DNA of 64,000 nt from Seonamhaeicola sp. ML3 (lineage in GTDB: Bacteria; Bacteroidota; Bacteroidia; Flavobacteriales; Flavobacteriaceae), in assembly GCF_023273855.1 (NCBI RefSeq), contig NZ_CP096884.1:310001-374000 (forward strand), in the 5' to 3' direction. Shown one piece after another: positions 17,044-25,503 of this stretch. The notes below the pieces were generated by a model that worked only from the letters and a program-made list of their open reading frames with translations, did not search any database and had not been told where the DNA came from. A program made the position numbers and the translations under genes. Within the stretch, counting starts at the first letter, position 1; each line of letters begins with the position of its first letter.

Positions 17044-18056
17044 TGCATATTGAACAAAACATATCTTTAAAACCTTATAATACGTTTGGTATTGATGTTA
17101 ATGCCAAATATTTTATTTCAGTTTCAAATAACAAGGAATTAAAGGATGTTTTAAAATTATCGAACTACCCTAAGAAATTAATATTAGGTGGCGGCAGCAA
17201 CATGCTCCTTACCAAAGATTTTGATGGACTTGCTATTCATGTTAACATAAAGGGTATTTCTGTTATTACAGAAAACAGTGATTATGTTACGGTAAAAGCT
17301 AACGCAGGTGAAAACTGGCACGGGTTTGTTTTATGGTGTCTAGACCATGATTATGGAGGTATTGAAAACCTATCATTAATCCCCGGAAATGTTGGCACAG
17401 CTCCCATACAAAATATTGGAGCCTATGGTGTGGAACTTAAAGATACTTTTGAATCTTGTAAAGCAATTTCCATTGATAACCAATCCTTAAAAACATTTTC
17501 AAAATCAGATTGTGAGTTTGGTTATAGAAATTCCATTTTTAAAAATGACGCCAAGGGCAAATTCATCATCACCAGTGTTACTTTCAAACTAAGCAAACGA
17601 AATCATACTTTACATACTAACTACGGTGCTATAACTTCAGAATTAGATACTATGGGCGTAAGAACGCCAACGATTCAAGATGTTTCTAAAGCTGTAATTG
17701 CCATTAGAGAACGTAAATTGCCAAATCCGAAGGTGATAGGTAATAGTGGTAGCTTTTTTAAAAATCCTGTGATCTCTACAACCCTATTTAAAACGCTACA
17801 AGATAATTTTGAAGATATCCCAAGCTATCCTATTTCTGAAACAGAAGTAAAAGTACCGGCCGGTTGGCTTATAGAAAAATCAGGGTTTAAGGGCAAACGT
17901 TTTGACAGTTACGGCGTTCACAAAAACCAAGCCTTGGTGTTGGTTAATTATGGAGGTGCTAAAGGTGAAGATATTTTAAAGCTTTCTCAGTTAATCCAGA
18001 AAACTGTAAAGAGATTATTCAATATTTCTATCGAAGCCGAGGTTAATATCCTGTAA
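17043..18056 (+). CDS. murB: UDP-N-acetylenolpyruvoylglucosamine reductase
   Basis: Reduces enolpyruvyl-UDP-GlcNAc to UDP-MurNAc with NADPH and FAD in peptidoglycan synthesis; cytosolic. At 337 residues it matches type I (E. coli-like) MurB. The FAD-binding motif LGGGSNMLL is at about 48-56, with IPGNVGTAPIQNIGAYG at about 118-134. The catalytic Ser is in GNSGSFFKNPV (about 235-245), and the C-terminal GWLIEKSGFKG is present. It starts with GTG overlapping the stop of the aminotransferase gene by one base. Confidence 0.96.
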   Translation: MHIEQNISLKPYNTFGIDVNAKYFISVSNNKELKDVLKLSNYPKKLILGGGSNMLLTKDFDGLAIHVNIKGISVITENSDYVTVKANAGENWHGFVLWCLDHDYGGIENLSLIPGNVGTAPIQNIGAYGVELKDTFESCKAISIDNQSLKTFSKSDCEFGYRNSIFKNDAKGKFIITSVTFKLSKRNHTLHTNYGAITSELDTMGVRTPTIQDVSKAVIAIRERKLPNPKVIGNSGSFFKNPVISTTLFKTLQDNFEDIPSYPISETEVKVPAGWLIEKSGFKGKRFDSYGVHKNQALVLVNYGGAKGEDILKLSQLIQKTVKRLFNISIEAEVNIL

Positions 18057-18071
18057 TGTAAAAGAAATTTC

Positions 18072-18079
18072 TAAATTTG
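18072..18079 (+). promoter_or_regulatory. -7 box before the ECF sigma gene
   Basis: TAAATTTG matches TAnnTTTG and is 34 bp before the TTG start of the sigma factor gene. Confidence 0.45.
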
Positions 18080-18113
18080 GAGTAATTGTATCATCGGCTA
18101 AACTGCATTTAAT

Positions 18114-18644
18114 TTGGTAACATCAATTGAAAAACAAATAGTGGCTCTATTGGAAGTGGGAGATAAAAAAGCCATTTCTTTACTCTATGAAAACTATGCT
18201 GATGCACTCTATGGTGTTATTAAAAAAGTAATAAAAGACGAAGATACGGCCCAAGATGTCCTTCAAGAAAGTTTTGTAAAAATTTGGCGATATGCTAAAA
18301 AATACGATGCCAGCAAGGCCAAATTGTTCACTTGGCTATACAGGATAGCCTATAATACGGCAATAGACAAAGTACGATCTTTAAAGAATAAGACCGGCAA
18401 AGACATCCAAATTGAGACCTCTGTCGTATATACATTTACAGCAGATAGCATTAACCAAGACGTTATAGACATAAAAAAACATCTAGGAACGCTTGATGAA
18501 AAATATCAAATTGTTTTGAATGCGCTCTTTTTCGAGGGTATGACACAACAAGAAGCCAGTGATGAATTGGATATTCCGCTGGGAACCATAAAATCGAGAT
18601 TAAAAATTGGATTACGTGAATTGAAAAAGATTTACAATCCGTAA
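18114..18644 (+). CDS. ECF RNA polymerase sigma factor
   Basis: A 176-residue group 4 sigma factor. Region 2 covers about residues 20-90, with YADALYGVIKKVIKDEDTAQDVLQESFVKIWRY and the WLYRIAYNTAID core. Region 4 covers about 115-170, with the helix-turn-helix MTQQEASDELDIPLGTIKSRLKIGL. The start is TTG at 18114; no ATG is available before region 2. It is followed after 11 bp by an anti-sigma gene, which is the expected arrangement, so it is probably held inactive at the membrane until a signal arrives. The signal is unknown. Confidence 0.92.
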   Translation: MVTSIEKQIVALLEVGDKKAISLLYENYADALYGVIKKVIKDEDTAQDVLQESFVKIWRYAKKYDASKAKLFTWLYRIAYNTAIDKVRSLKNKTGKDIQIETSVVYTFTADSINQDVIDIKKHLGTLDEKYQIVLNALFFEGMTQQEASDELDIPLGTIKSRLKIGLRELKKIYNP

Positions 18645-18655
18645 ATGATAAAGTC

Positions 18656-19444
18656 ATGAATGAGAAAATAAATACTTTTTTAAGTTCTGGCCTTTTAGAA
18701 AAATATCTAATAGGGGCAACCTCTCCTGCTGAAACGGAACAGGTTGAAACTTTTATATCAAAGTACCCCGAGGTACAGAATGCATACAACACCTTGCAGC
18801 ATAACCTTGAAGTAGTTGCAAAAAGTAATGCCGTTGAAGCTCCCAAAAATATTCTAAACCATATTTTAGAAGAGTTAGACGAAGCTCCAGTCATCAATAT
18901 GGCAAGCACAAATAAATACAAAAAGTGGTATAAATTAAGTATCGCTGCTTGTTTTGCAGCCTTGCTTTTTGCAGGAACATCAATTTATTACTACGACCAA
19001 GCTCAAAAATTAGAAAGTGACACTGTTGTATTTGATGAAGAAATTTGGGATTTACGCGATGATATAGCAGAAAACAGAAAGGCTCTAGATGCTGTTTACA
19101 GACAGTTATTAAAACTTAACGACCCAGAAACGGCTAAATACATCATTAATGGTAACGAAAGAGCTAAAGAACTAAAAACGGTAGCCTACATTAATCCTAA
19201 GGAGAAGACTTCGATGATAGACGTCGTTTCCTTACCAGAATTACCCGATGAGCAATGCTATCAAATTTGGGCAGAATTACAAGGTAAGATGATTAGTTTG
19301 GGCATTTTAAACGAGGCAGATAGACAGCTTATAAATATTCCTTATGCCGAAGATGCTCTTGCGTTAAACATAACTATAGAGCCAAAGGGAGGTAATAAAA
19401 TCGCATCTCTAGAAAACAAAGTAGCCGAAATTAGTTTACAATAA
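18656..19444 (+). CDS. Anti-sigma factor (RskA-type C-terminal domain)
   Basis: A 262-residue membrane protein paired with the upstream sigma factor. The N-terminal segment (about 12-70, LLEKYLIGATSPAETEQVETFISKYPE) resembles a zinc-less anti-sigma domain. One transmembrane helix is at about 93-112 (LSIAACFAALLFAGTSIYYY), followed by a short coiled coil. The extracytoplasmic domain (about 170-262, SLPELPDEQCYQIWAELQGKM and the IEPKGGN motif) is the RskA family. It is expected to sequester the ECF sigma factor at the inner membrane. A strong terminator follows. Confidence 0.9.
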   Translation: MNEKINTFLSSGLLEKYLIGATSPAETEQVETFISKYPEVQNAYNTLQHNLEVVAKSNAVEAPKNILNHILEELDEAPVINMASTNKYKKWYKLSIAACFAALLFAGTSIYYYDQAQKLESDTVVFDEEIWDLRDDIAENRKALDAVYRQLLKLNDPETAKYIINGNERAKELKTVAYINPKEKTSMIDVVSLPELPDEQCYQIWAELQGKMISLGILNEADRQLINIPYAEDALALNITIEPKGGNKIASLENKVAEISLQ

Positions 19445-19462
19445 AAATATAAGTCTAAAAAT

Positions 19463-19503
19463 AAAAAAGCGCTATTCCAACAGTTGGAATAGCGCTTTTT
19501 TTT
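19463..19503 (+). terminator. Rho-independent terminator after the anti-sigma gene
   Basis: GCGCTATTCCAA and TTGGAATAGCGC form a perfect 12-bp stem with a 3-nt loop, followed by eight or more T residues. Confidence 0.92.
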
Positions 19504-19538
19504 ATACCCGTGAGTCTGCCTATTAAAGTATAAAACAT

Positions 19539-19546
19539 TAACTTTG
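19539..19546 (+). promoter_or_regulatory. -7 box of the 19.5-23.5 kb operon
   Basis: TAACTTTG is a full TAnnTTTG match placed 16 bp before the first ATG of a run of five tightly packed genes. Confidence 0.5.
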
Positions 19547-19562
19547 CTCAAAATTATCCTAA

Positions 19563-19766
19563 ATGAAACTTTTCTTAATCACCATAGCTATTTTAGGTCT
19601 TGCCATTGCAGGTATAGCTATTAAAATCTGGGCAAAAAAAGACGGTAAATTCGCAGGCACTTGCGCCAGCCAAAACCCCATGCTAAACCAAGAAGGCGAA
19701 GCTTGTGGTTTTTGCGGAAAAACACCAGATCAATTTGCAGATTGTAACGAACCTCAACATTCGTAA
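19563..19766 (+). CDS. Small Cys-rich membrane protein
   Basis: A 67-residue protein: an N-terminal transmembrane helix (about 3-21) is followed by KFAGTCASQNPMLNQEGEACGFCGK, so C34, C49 and C52 could bind metal, with a later Cys near residue 61. The layout resembles the NqrM family (one helix plus a short Cys motif after a GTC or GSC word) that helps mature Na(+)-translocating NADH:quinone reductase. No nqr genes are in the window, so that link is weak. It is 6 bp before the glycosyltransferase gene and is probably co-transcribed. Real gene, function uncertain. Confidence 0.7.
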   Translation: MKLFLITIAILGLAIAGIAIKIWAKKDGKFAGTCASQNPMLNQEGEACGFCGKTPDQFADCNEPQHS

Positions 19767-19772
19767 ACATTA

Positions 19773-20885
19773 ATGATTGTACTTGATATTATTTACTATG
19801 CGTTTATTGGTATAGTTAGTGTTCAAGTAATATTCCACGTATTCTTTTTCGGGAAATTCTCGTTTTCAAAAGAAAAAAAACAACAGCCAAAAAAAATAGG
19901 TGTTTCGGTAATTATCTGCGCAAAAAATGAAGCCGAAAACCTAAAAAGATTCCTTCCTTCAATTGTAGCTCAAAAATATCCAGACTTTGAAATCGTCCTT
20001 ATTAATGATGCTTCCAGTGATGACACACTCGAGGTTATGGAGGCTTTCGAAAAACAACACGATACAATCAAAATAGTAAACGTTAAGAATGTTGAAGCAT
20101 TTTGGGGAAACAAGAAGTATGCCCTTACGTTGGGTATTAAAGCCTCTAAGTACGATTATTTATTGTTTACAGATGCCGACTGTAAACCAGTTTCAAAATA
20201 TTGGATTTATGAGATGACCTCTCATTTTAATAATGAGAAAAGTATCGTACTTGGTTATGGAGCTTACACAAAAATTAAAAAATCGTTCATAAACAAACTA
20301 GTACGGTTTGAAACCCTAGTTACAGCTATTCAATATTTTTCGTTTGCCAAATTAGGATTACCCTATATGGGCGTGGGTAGAAACTTAGCTTACACAAAAA
20401 AAGAATTCTTTAATGCTAACGGATTTATAAATCACATTCAAGTGCGCTCGGGAGACGATGATCTATTTGTAAACCAAGCAGCAACAAAGCATAATACGGC
20501 TATATGCTATACTAAAAATAGTATAACGACTTCCACCCCCAAACTAACCTTTAAAACGTGGTTTAAGCAAAAACGCCGCCACGTTTCTACTGCTAAACAC
20601 TATAAACTAAAACATAAAATACTACTAACGGTATTTTATTGCAGCACCTTTCTTTTTTGGTTTTTAGGCTGCGTGCTTCTAATCGCTTTATATAAGTGGC
20701 CCATAGTCTTGTTATTAGTTTTATCTAGAATCATTATTCAATATATCGTTTATGGCTTTTCAGCTAAAAAACTAAATGAAACCGATGTTTTATGGCTCCT
20801 TCCTTTTTGGGAAGTTTTTTTAGTTGTTTCACAATTAGCTATATTTATAAACAATCTTATTTCAAAACCAAACCATTGGAAATAA
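19773..20885 (+). CDS. Membrane glycosyltransferase, family 2
   Basis: A 370-residue membrane enzyme. It has an N-terminal helix (about 4-28) and a cytosolic GT-A domain starting VSVIICAKNEAENLKRFLPS. The nucleotide-sugar site is INDASSDDT and LFTDADCKP. The acceptor-side motifs are GVGRNLAYTKK, SGDDDLFVNQA and KQKRRHVSTAKHY (QxxRRH type), and two or three C-terminal helices follow. Donor and product are unknown; processive or lipid-linked glycan synthesis is possible. Its 3' end overlaps the next gene by 10 bp. Confidence 0.9.
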   Translation: MIVLDIIYYAFIGIVSVQVIFHVFFFGKFSFSKEKKQQPKKIGVSVIICAKNEAENLKRFLPSIVAQKYPDFEIVLINDASSDDTLEVMEAFEKQHDTIKIVNVKNVEAFWGNKKYALTLGIKASKYDYLLFTDADCKPVSKYWIYEMTSHFNNEKSIVLGYGAYTKIKKSFINKLVRFETLVTAIQYFSFAKLGLPYMGVGRNLAYTKKEFFNANGFINHIQVRSGDDDLFVNQAATKHNTAICYTKNSITTSTPKLTFKTWFKQKRRHVSTAKHYKLKHKILLTVFYCSTFLFWFLGCVLLIALYKWPIVLLLVLSRIIIQYIVYGFSAKKLNETDVLWLLPFWEVFLVVSQLAIFINNLISKPNHWK

Positions 20886-21430
20886 ACGAAGCCATTAAAC
20901 GGGCCAAAGAAAACGATCAAAAAGCATTCAATTTTTTACTAGATAAGTATTGGGATGATGTTTACGGATTTCAGTTAAAACGTATTGAAAACGAAAATGA
21001 CGCCGAGGATATCGCTATCCAAACATTTTCTAGAGCTTTTGATAGGATAGAAACTTTCGACCCTTCATTTAAATTCAAAACTTGGCTGATAACCATTTCT
21101 AAAAACATTCATATCGATTTACTAAGGAAAGAGAAGAAGTCTATTTCCAACATGCTTTCTAATGATGAAAAATCGGTATTACAAATTTTAGACGAATCGC
21201 CTTCGGTAGAAGACAAACTAATTACCGAGCAGAATTTAGCCAAACTTCTTCGCGACATTAAAAAACTAAAACCCCATTACCAAAAGGTTATAAACCTAAG
21301 ATATTTTCAAGAATTGAGTTATAGAGAAATTTCTAAAGAACTCGATGAACCCATAAACAATGTTAAGGTAAAACTTCTAAGAGCCAAAAAATTATTGGCA
21401 GACATTATTAAGAAAAATACACCTAAATGA
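20876..21430 (+). CDS. RNA polymerase sigma factor, sigma-70 family
   Basis: A second ECF-like sigma factor of 184 residues. Region 2 includes NDQKAFNFLLDKYWDDVYGFQLKRI and the DAEDIAIQTFSRAFDRIETF core, followed by WLITISKNIHIDLLR. Region 4 holds LRYFQELSYREISKELDEPINNVKVKLLRAKKLL. The start is TTG at 20876, just inside the 3' end of the glycosyltransferase gene. Upstream codons in this frame encode glycosyltransferase antisense-like residues and are not family-like. There is no adjacent anti-sigma gene; the next gene encodes an unrelated membrane protein, which might play that part. Confidence 0.88.
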   Translation: MEINEAIKRAKENDQKAFNFLLDKYWDDVYGFQLKRIENENDAEDIAIQTFSRAFDRIETFDPSFKFKTWLITISKNIHIDLLRKEKKSISNMLSNDEKSVLQILDESPSVEDKLITEQNLAKLLRDIKKLKPHYQKVINLRYFQELSYREISKELDEPINNVKVKLLRAKKLLADIIKKNTPK

Positions 21431-22323
21431 ATCCGCAAACTGTATTTTACAAAGAATCTGGTATTGCCCCACCAATAAACCTATCGCTTTACTTTATTTG
21501 TAGTTCTATTGTAATTCTAATTTTTAGTTTCTTTTACAGCCTTATCATTACCTTCTTACCTATAATATATTTCAACTTTTTAATTGTGATTGCCTATGGT
21601 TTTATAGTATCTTTTGTAAGTAGAGGGTTTAAAGCCATCTTTAAAATACGAAACAGAAAACTGTCTATAACGGCAACCATAATCCTAGCTGTTTTAGCGG
21701 TTTACTTTCAATGGGTTTGTTACCTTTTTATTGTTTCCTTTGAAGACTTCAAACCCGGACTTCTTATTTCAGAATTTGGTTTTTTCATTAACATACTAGG
21801 CCGACCAGATTTAGTTATTGAATACATTACAGACATTAACAAAATAGGACTTTGGTCGCTGGGACTTTCCAATCCAATTCCACTTACAGGTATTGCACTG
21901 TGGTTAGTTTGGCTAGCAGAAGCCGCCATTACTATTTATGTGTCATGGAACAATTTTCAAAATTTTAATGAAATTCCTTTTTCCGAAAAGGATAACAAAT
22001 GGTTTAAAAAAGAAACTCTAGATTTTGATTTTGAACGTATTCCGTTTAAAAAAAACTTTATCGAAGACTTTACTGGCAATCCATCAGATACACTTATAAA
22101 CCTCGGGAAAGGTGATGGCCTAAGGCATGCTAAAGTCTCTATTTTTAGCTCTGACACAGAACCTAAAAGCCTTATTACAGTTGATAATATAGTAGTTACC
22201 CAAAGAGGAAAAGGAAAAAGAGACGTTACCAAAGTTTTGGAATATTGTTATGTTGACAATATGCACTTAATGAAGATTAAAGACAATTTCAGAATAAAAA
22301 AATCATCCCTCTTTGATTACTAA
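21427..22323 (+). CDS. Unknown multi-span membrane protein
   Basis: 298 residues that I do not recognise. There are about four hydrophobic helices (roughly 20-60, 75-105, 120-145 and 155-180) and then a C-terminal cytosolic domain of about 110 residues (from SWNNFQNFNEIPFSEKDNKW). That domain contains ERIPFKKNFIEDFTGNPSDTL and a basic RGKGKRDVTKV. The start overlaps the stop of the sigma factor gene (ATGA), so it is translationally coupled and could be a partner or regulator of it. The end overlaps the Nramp-like gene by 11 bp. Confidence 0.7.
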   Translation: MNPQTVFYKESGIAPPINLSLYFICSSIVILIFSFFYSLIITFLPIIYFNFLIVIAYGFIVSFVSRGFKAIFKIRNRKLSITATIILAVLAVYFQWVCYLFIVSFEDFKPGLLISEFGFFINILGRPDLVIEYITDINKIGLWSLGLSNPIPLTGIALWLVWLAEAAITIYVSWNNFQNFNEIPFSEKDNKWFKKETLDFDFERIPFKKNFIEDFTGNPSDTLINLGKGDGLRHAKVSIFSSDTEPKSLITVDNIVVTQRGKGKRDVTKVLEYCYVDNMHLMKIKDNFRIKKSSLFDY

Positions 22324-23542
22324 AATTAAAAACCTAGGCCCAGGATTACTGTTTGCCGGGGCGGCCATTGGAGTATCGCATTTAGTACAATCTACCAGAG
22401 CTGGAGCCGATTTTGGTTTGGGTTTACTCTGGGCACTATTATTGGCAAACCTGTTTAAGTATCCTTTTTTTCAATACGGCCCCAAATACGCTGCAGCAAC
22501 AGGTGAAAGTCTATTAGACGGTTACAAAAAATTAGGTAAAGGCGTATTAGCAGCCTATTATATCTTAACGCTTGCCACAATGTTCACCATACAAACGGCG
22601 GTTACTATTGTTACTGCGGGATTGGCTTCTTCCCTATTTGGAAACCTTGGTTTTGATGCCGATTTAACCATAAAAATTTGGACCGTTATCATACTCCTAA
22701 TTTGTTTAATATTACTCCTTGTTGGAAAATACAAACTACTGGATAACCTCATAAAAATCATCATCGTAGTGCTATCGCTAAGTACTATAGCGGCTGTATC
22801 AATGGCTTTTTACGGTAACCATTCTGATGTTTCGTTTACTCAAATATTTCCGAAGGAAACTCCCGAAATAATATTCCTAATTGCCTTTATGGGATGGATG
22901 CCAGCACCTTTAGATGTTTCGGTTTGGCATTCGCTTTGGGCTGTAGAAAAACATAAAGACACTAAATCGAAAAACCCAAATTCAGCTTTATTCGATTTTA
23001 ATGTAGGGTATCTAGGCACTGTGTTTTTAGGTGTTTGTTTTGTGCTACTGGGCTGTTTAGTAATGTTTGGTACAGACAAATCTTTTGGAGGCTCGGCAGG
23101 TCAATTCGCAAATCAACTCATAGACATGTACACAGGAAGCATTGGAAAATGGGCCAAACCCCTAGTAGCGATTGCTGCATTTACAACGATGTTCAGCACG
23201 ACATTAACCTGTTTAGATGCCTCTCCTAGAGCTATGAATAAAACCCAAGAACTACTATTAAATAGAAATTACAAACAAGGCTATTTAATTTGGATACTGC
23301 TATTGGTAGTAGGTACCATTGGTATATTTTTCTTCTTTGCTTCTGAAATGGCGTTATTAGTAAAAATTGCCACTATACTGTCGTTTATAACAGCGCCATT
23401 TTATGCGTTTATTAACTTTAGACTAATCTCCAGCAAACACACCCCTAAAGCATGGCACCCCAATAAATACATGAAAATATTAAGTTGGTCTGGTATCGTT
23501 TTTTTAATTGGCTTTAGCATCTGGTATCTTACCACTTTATAA
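22313..23542 (+). CDS. Nramp-family divalent cation transporter (divergent)
   Basis: A 409-residue integral membrane protein with about 11 helices and the NRAMP/SLC11 pattern starting GPGLLFAGAAIGVSHLVQSTRAGADFG. In classical Nramp the first helix has DPGN and the sixth has MPHN. Here the corresponding stretches read SHLVQST and GWMPAPLDVS. So the usual Asp, Asn and Met metal ligands are not seen, and the transported ion cannot be inferred. The start is TTG at 22313, overlapping the preceding gene. It is the last gene of the overlapping set. Confidence 0.85.
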   Translation: MITKIKNLGPGLLFAGAAIGVSHLVQSTRAGADFGLGLLWALLLANLFKYPFFQYGPKYAAATGESLLDGYKKLGKGVLAAYYILTLATMFTIQTAVTIVTAGLASSLFGNLGFDADLTIKIWTVIILLICLILLLVGKYKLLDNLIKIIIVVLSLSTIAAVSMAFYGNHSDVSFTQIFPKETPEIIFLIAFMGWMPAPLDVSVWHSLWAVEKHKDTKSKNPNSALFDFNVGYLGTVFLGVCFVLLGCLVMFGTDKSFGGSAGQFANQLIDMYTGSIGKWAKPLVAIAAFTTMFSTTLTCLDASPRAMNKTQELLLNRNYKQGYLIWILLLVVGTIGIFFFFASEMALLVKIATILSFITAPFYAFINFRLISSKHTPKAWHPNKYMKILSWSGIVFLIGFSIWYLTTL

Positions 23543-23552
23543 AAAAATCACG

Positions 23553-23560
23553 TATTTTTG
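23553..23560 (+). promoter_or_regulatory. -7 box of the lipA-gap promoter
   Basis: TATTTTTG, a TAnnTTTG match, 17 bp before the lipA ATG and just after the Nramp-like stop codon. Confidence 0.5.
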
Positions 23561-23577
23561 CAATTCATTTTTTTACT

Positions 23578-24456
23578 ATGCAAAAAGAAGCAACATCTAA
23601 TATATTACCTGAAAGAAAAGCAAAACCAAAATGGTTACGTGTTAAACTTCCAACAGGAAAGAAATATACCGAATTAAGAGGCTTAGTAGACAAATACCAA
23701 TTGAATACAATTTGCACCTCCGGAAGTTGTCCTAACATGGGAGAATGTTGGGGAGAAGGTACTGCTACATTCATGATTCTTGGTAATATTTGCACACGCT
23801 CTTGTGGTTTTTGTGGAGTAAAAACTGGCAGACCAGAATCTGTTGATTGGGATGAACCCGAAAAGGTAGCACGCTCTATAAAAATCATGAAAATAAAACA
23901 TGCCGTTTTAACAAGTGTAGATAGAGATGATCTTAAGGATATGGGAAGTATCATGTGGGCAGAAACGGTTAAAGCCGTTCGCAGAATGAATCCTGAGACT
24001 ACACTTGAAACCTTAATACCAGATTTTCAAGGCCTAGAAAAACATATAGATAGAATAGTTGATGTAGCGCCCGAGGTTGTTTCTCATAATATTGAAACTG
24101 TACGACGCTTAACCCGAGAGGTTAGAATCCAGGCACAGTATGATCGTAGTATGGGTGTTTTAAAATATTTAAAGCAGGCCGGACAAAGACGCACAAAATC
24201 TGGAATAATGCTTGGACTTGGTGAAACTCGTGAAGAAGTCATTGAAACCCTTCATGACTTAAAGGATAACGATGTAGATGTTGTTACCATAGGGCAATAT
24301 CTTCAACCTAGTAAAAAACATCTTCCTGTTAAAAAATTTATTGATCCGGACCAATTCAAGGAATTTGAAGAAATTGGTAAATCGCTAGGATTTCGTCATG
24401 TAGAAAGTAGCGCTTTAGTACGCTCGTCTTATAGAGCACAGAAACATATTCACTAA
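23578..24456 (+). CDS. lipA: Lipoyl synthase
   Basis: Radical SAM enzyme that inserts two sulfur atoms into octanoyl chains on carrier proteins; cytosolic. Both iron-sulfur motifs are complete. The auxiliary cluster has CTSGSCPNMGECW (Cys at about 42, 47 and 53). The radical SAM cluster has CTRSCGFC (about 68-75). The C-terminal RSSYRA (about 283-288) supplies the Ser ligand. The 292-residue length is typical. One base separates it from gap, so the two are co-transcribed. Confidence 0.98.
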   Translation: MQKEATSNILPERKAKPKWLRVKLPTGKKYTELRGLVDKYQLNTICTSGSCPNMGECWGEGTATFMILGNICTRSCGFCGVKTGRPESVDWDEPEKVARSIKIMKIKHAVLTSVDRDDLKDMGSIMWAETVKAVRRMNPETTLETLIPDFQGLEKHIDRIVDVAPEVVSHNIETVRRLTREVRIQAQYDRSMGVLKYLKQAGQRRTKSGIMLGLGETREEVIETLHDLKDNDVDVVTIGQYLQPSKKHLPVKKFIDPDQFKEFEEIGKSLGFRHVESSALVRSSYRAQKHIH

Positions 24457-24457
24457 A

Positions 24458-25447
24458 ATGACCACTGTTGCAATAAACGGCTTTGGTCGTATAGGCCGTC
24501 GTGTTTTTAGATTACTCCAAGAATATAAAAACATAAAAGTAGTGGCTATTAATGATTTAGCCGATGCTAAAACCTTAGCCCACCTTCTTAAATACGATAG
24601 TGTTCATGGCCTTTTTAATGGTCATATTTCTTCAGATGAAAGCCACATCATCATTAATAATGAAAACGTTCCCCTACTAAGAGAAACTCATCCTAAAACT
24701 ATTGATTGGTCTCCCTATAATGTAGATTTCGTTATTGAATCTACAGGAAAATTTAAAAGTACTTCAGAATTAAATTATCATGTAAAAAACGGAGCTAAAA
24801 AAGTAATTTTAAGTGTCCCTTCTATCGAAGATGACATTAAAACTATTGTTTTGGGTGTTAACGATGATAGCCTTGACGGTTCTGAAACTATTATCTCTAA
24901 TGCGTCCTGTACAACAAACAATGCCGCTCCAATGATTGACATTGTCAACAAACTATGCGGAATAGACCAGGCTTATATAACTACAGTCCACTCCTACACT
25001 ACCGACCAAAGTTTACACGACCAACCACATAGAGATTTACGGCGATCAAGAGCAGCGAGCCAATCTATTGTTCCTACTACAACAGGTGCTGCTAAGGCAT
25101 TGACTAAAATTTTCCCAGAACTCTCCAGTGTTATAGGAGGTTGTGGTATTCGGGTTCCTGTCATTAATGGCTCTTTAACAGATATTACCTTTAATGTAAA
25201 AGAAACGGTCTCTATTGAAGATATAAACACCGCTTTCAAAAAAGCTGCTCAGAACGACTACAAAGGTATATTAGAGTATACCGAAGACCCAATAGTTTCC
25301 ATTGATATTATTGGAAATACACACTCCTGTGTTTTCGATTCACAAATGACCTCTGTAATTGGTAACATGGTAAAAATTATAGGTTGGTACGACAACGAAA
25401 CTGGCTATTCTCAAAGAATTATAGACTTATTGTGTAATTTGTCGTGA
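24458..25447 (+). CDS. gap: Glyceraldehyde-3-phosphate dehydrogenase
   Basis: Type I GAPDH of 329 residues. The Rossmann start is INGFGRIGRRVFR (about 5-17). The catalytic Cys is in SNASCTTNNAAP (about 147-158), followed by the His in TTVHSYTTDQ and RAASQSIVPTTTGAAKA. The C-terminal WYDNETGYSQR (about 311-321) is conserved. It oxidises glyceraldehyde 3-phosphate with NAD(P)+ in glycolysis; residues fixing cofactor choice were not resolved. Its stop lies within the first of three 21-bp-spaced repeats that precede the histidine kinase gene. Confidence 0.96.
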   Translation: MTTVAINGFGRIGRRVFRLLQEYKNIKVVAINDLADAKTLAHLLKYDSVHGLFNGHISSDESHIIINNENVPLLRETHPKTIDWSPYNVDFVIESTGKFKSTSELNYHVKNGAKKVILSVPSIEDDIKTIVLGVNDDSLDGSETIISNASCTTNNAAPMIDIVNKLCGIDQAYITTVHSYTTDQSLHDQPHRDLRRSRAASQSIVPTTTGAAKALTKIFPELSSVIGGCGIRVPVINGSLTDITFNVKETVSIEDINTAFKKAAQNDYKGILEYTEDPIVSIDIIGNTHSCVFDSQMTSVIGNMVKIIGWYDNETGYSQRIIDLLCNLS

Positions 25448-25490
25448 AAAAAGTGTATTTTGTCGATAAAATGATTATATTTGTCGATAA
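25438..25490 (+). repeat. Three TTTGTCG repeats at 21-bp spacing
   Basis: TTTGTCGTGAA (25438-25448), TTTGTCGATAA (25459-25469) and TTTGTCGATAA (25480-25490) start exactly 21 bp apart, which is two helical turns. The last copy overlaps a TATATTTG -7 box (25476-25483) of the following kinase gene. This is the form expected of a cooperative operator. Confidence 0.6.
25476..25483 (+). promoter_or_regulatory. -7 box of the hybrid kinase gene
   Basis: TATATTTG, a full TAnnTTTG match, 20 bp before the preferred ATG and partly inside the third TTTGTCG repeat. Confidence 0.5.
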
Positions 25491-25503
25491 TAATTGAGTG
25501 ATT

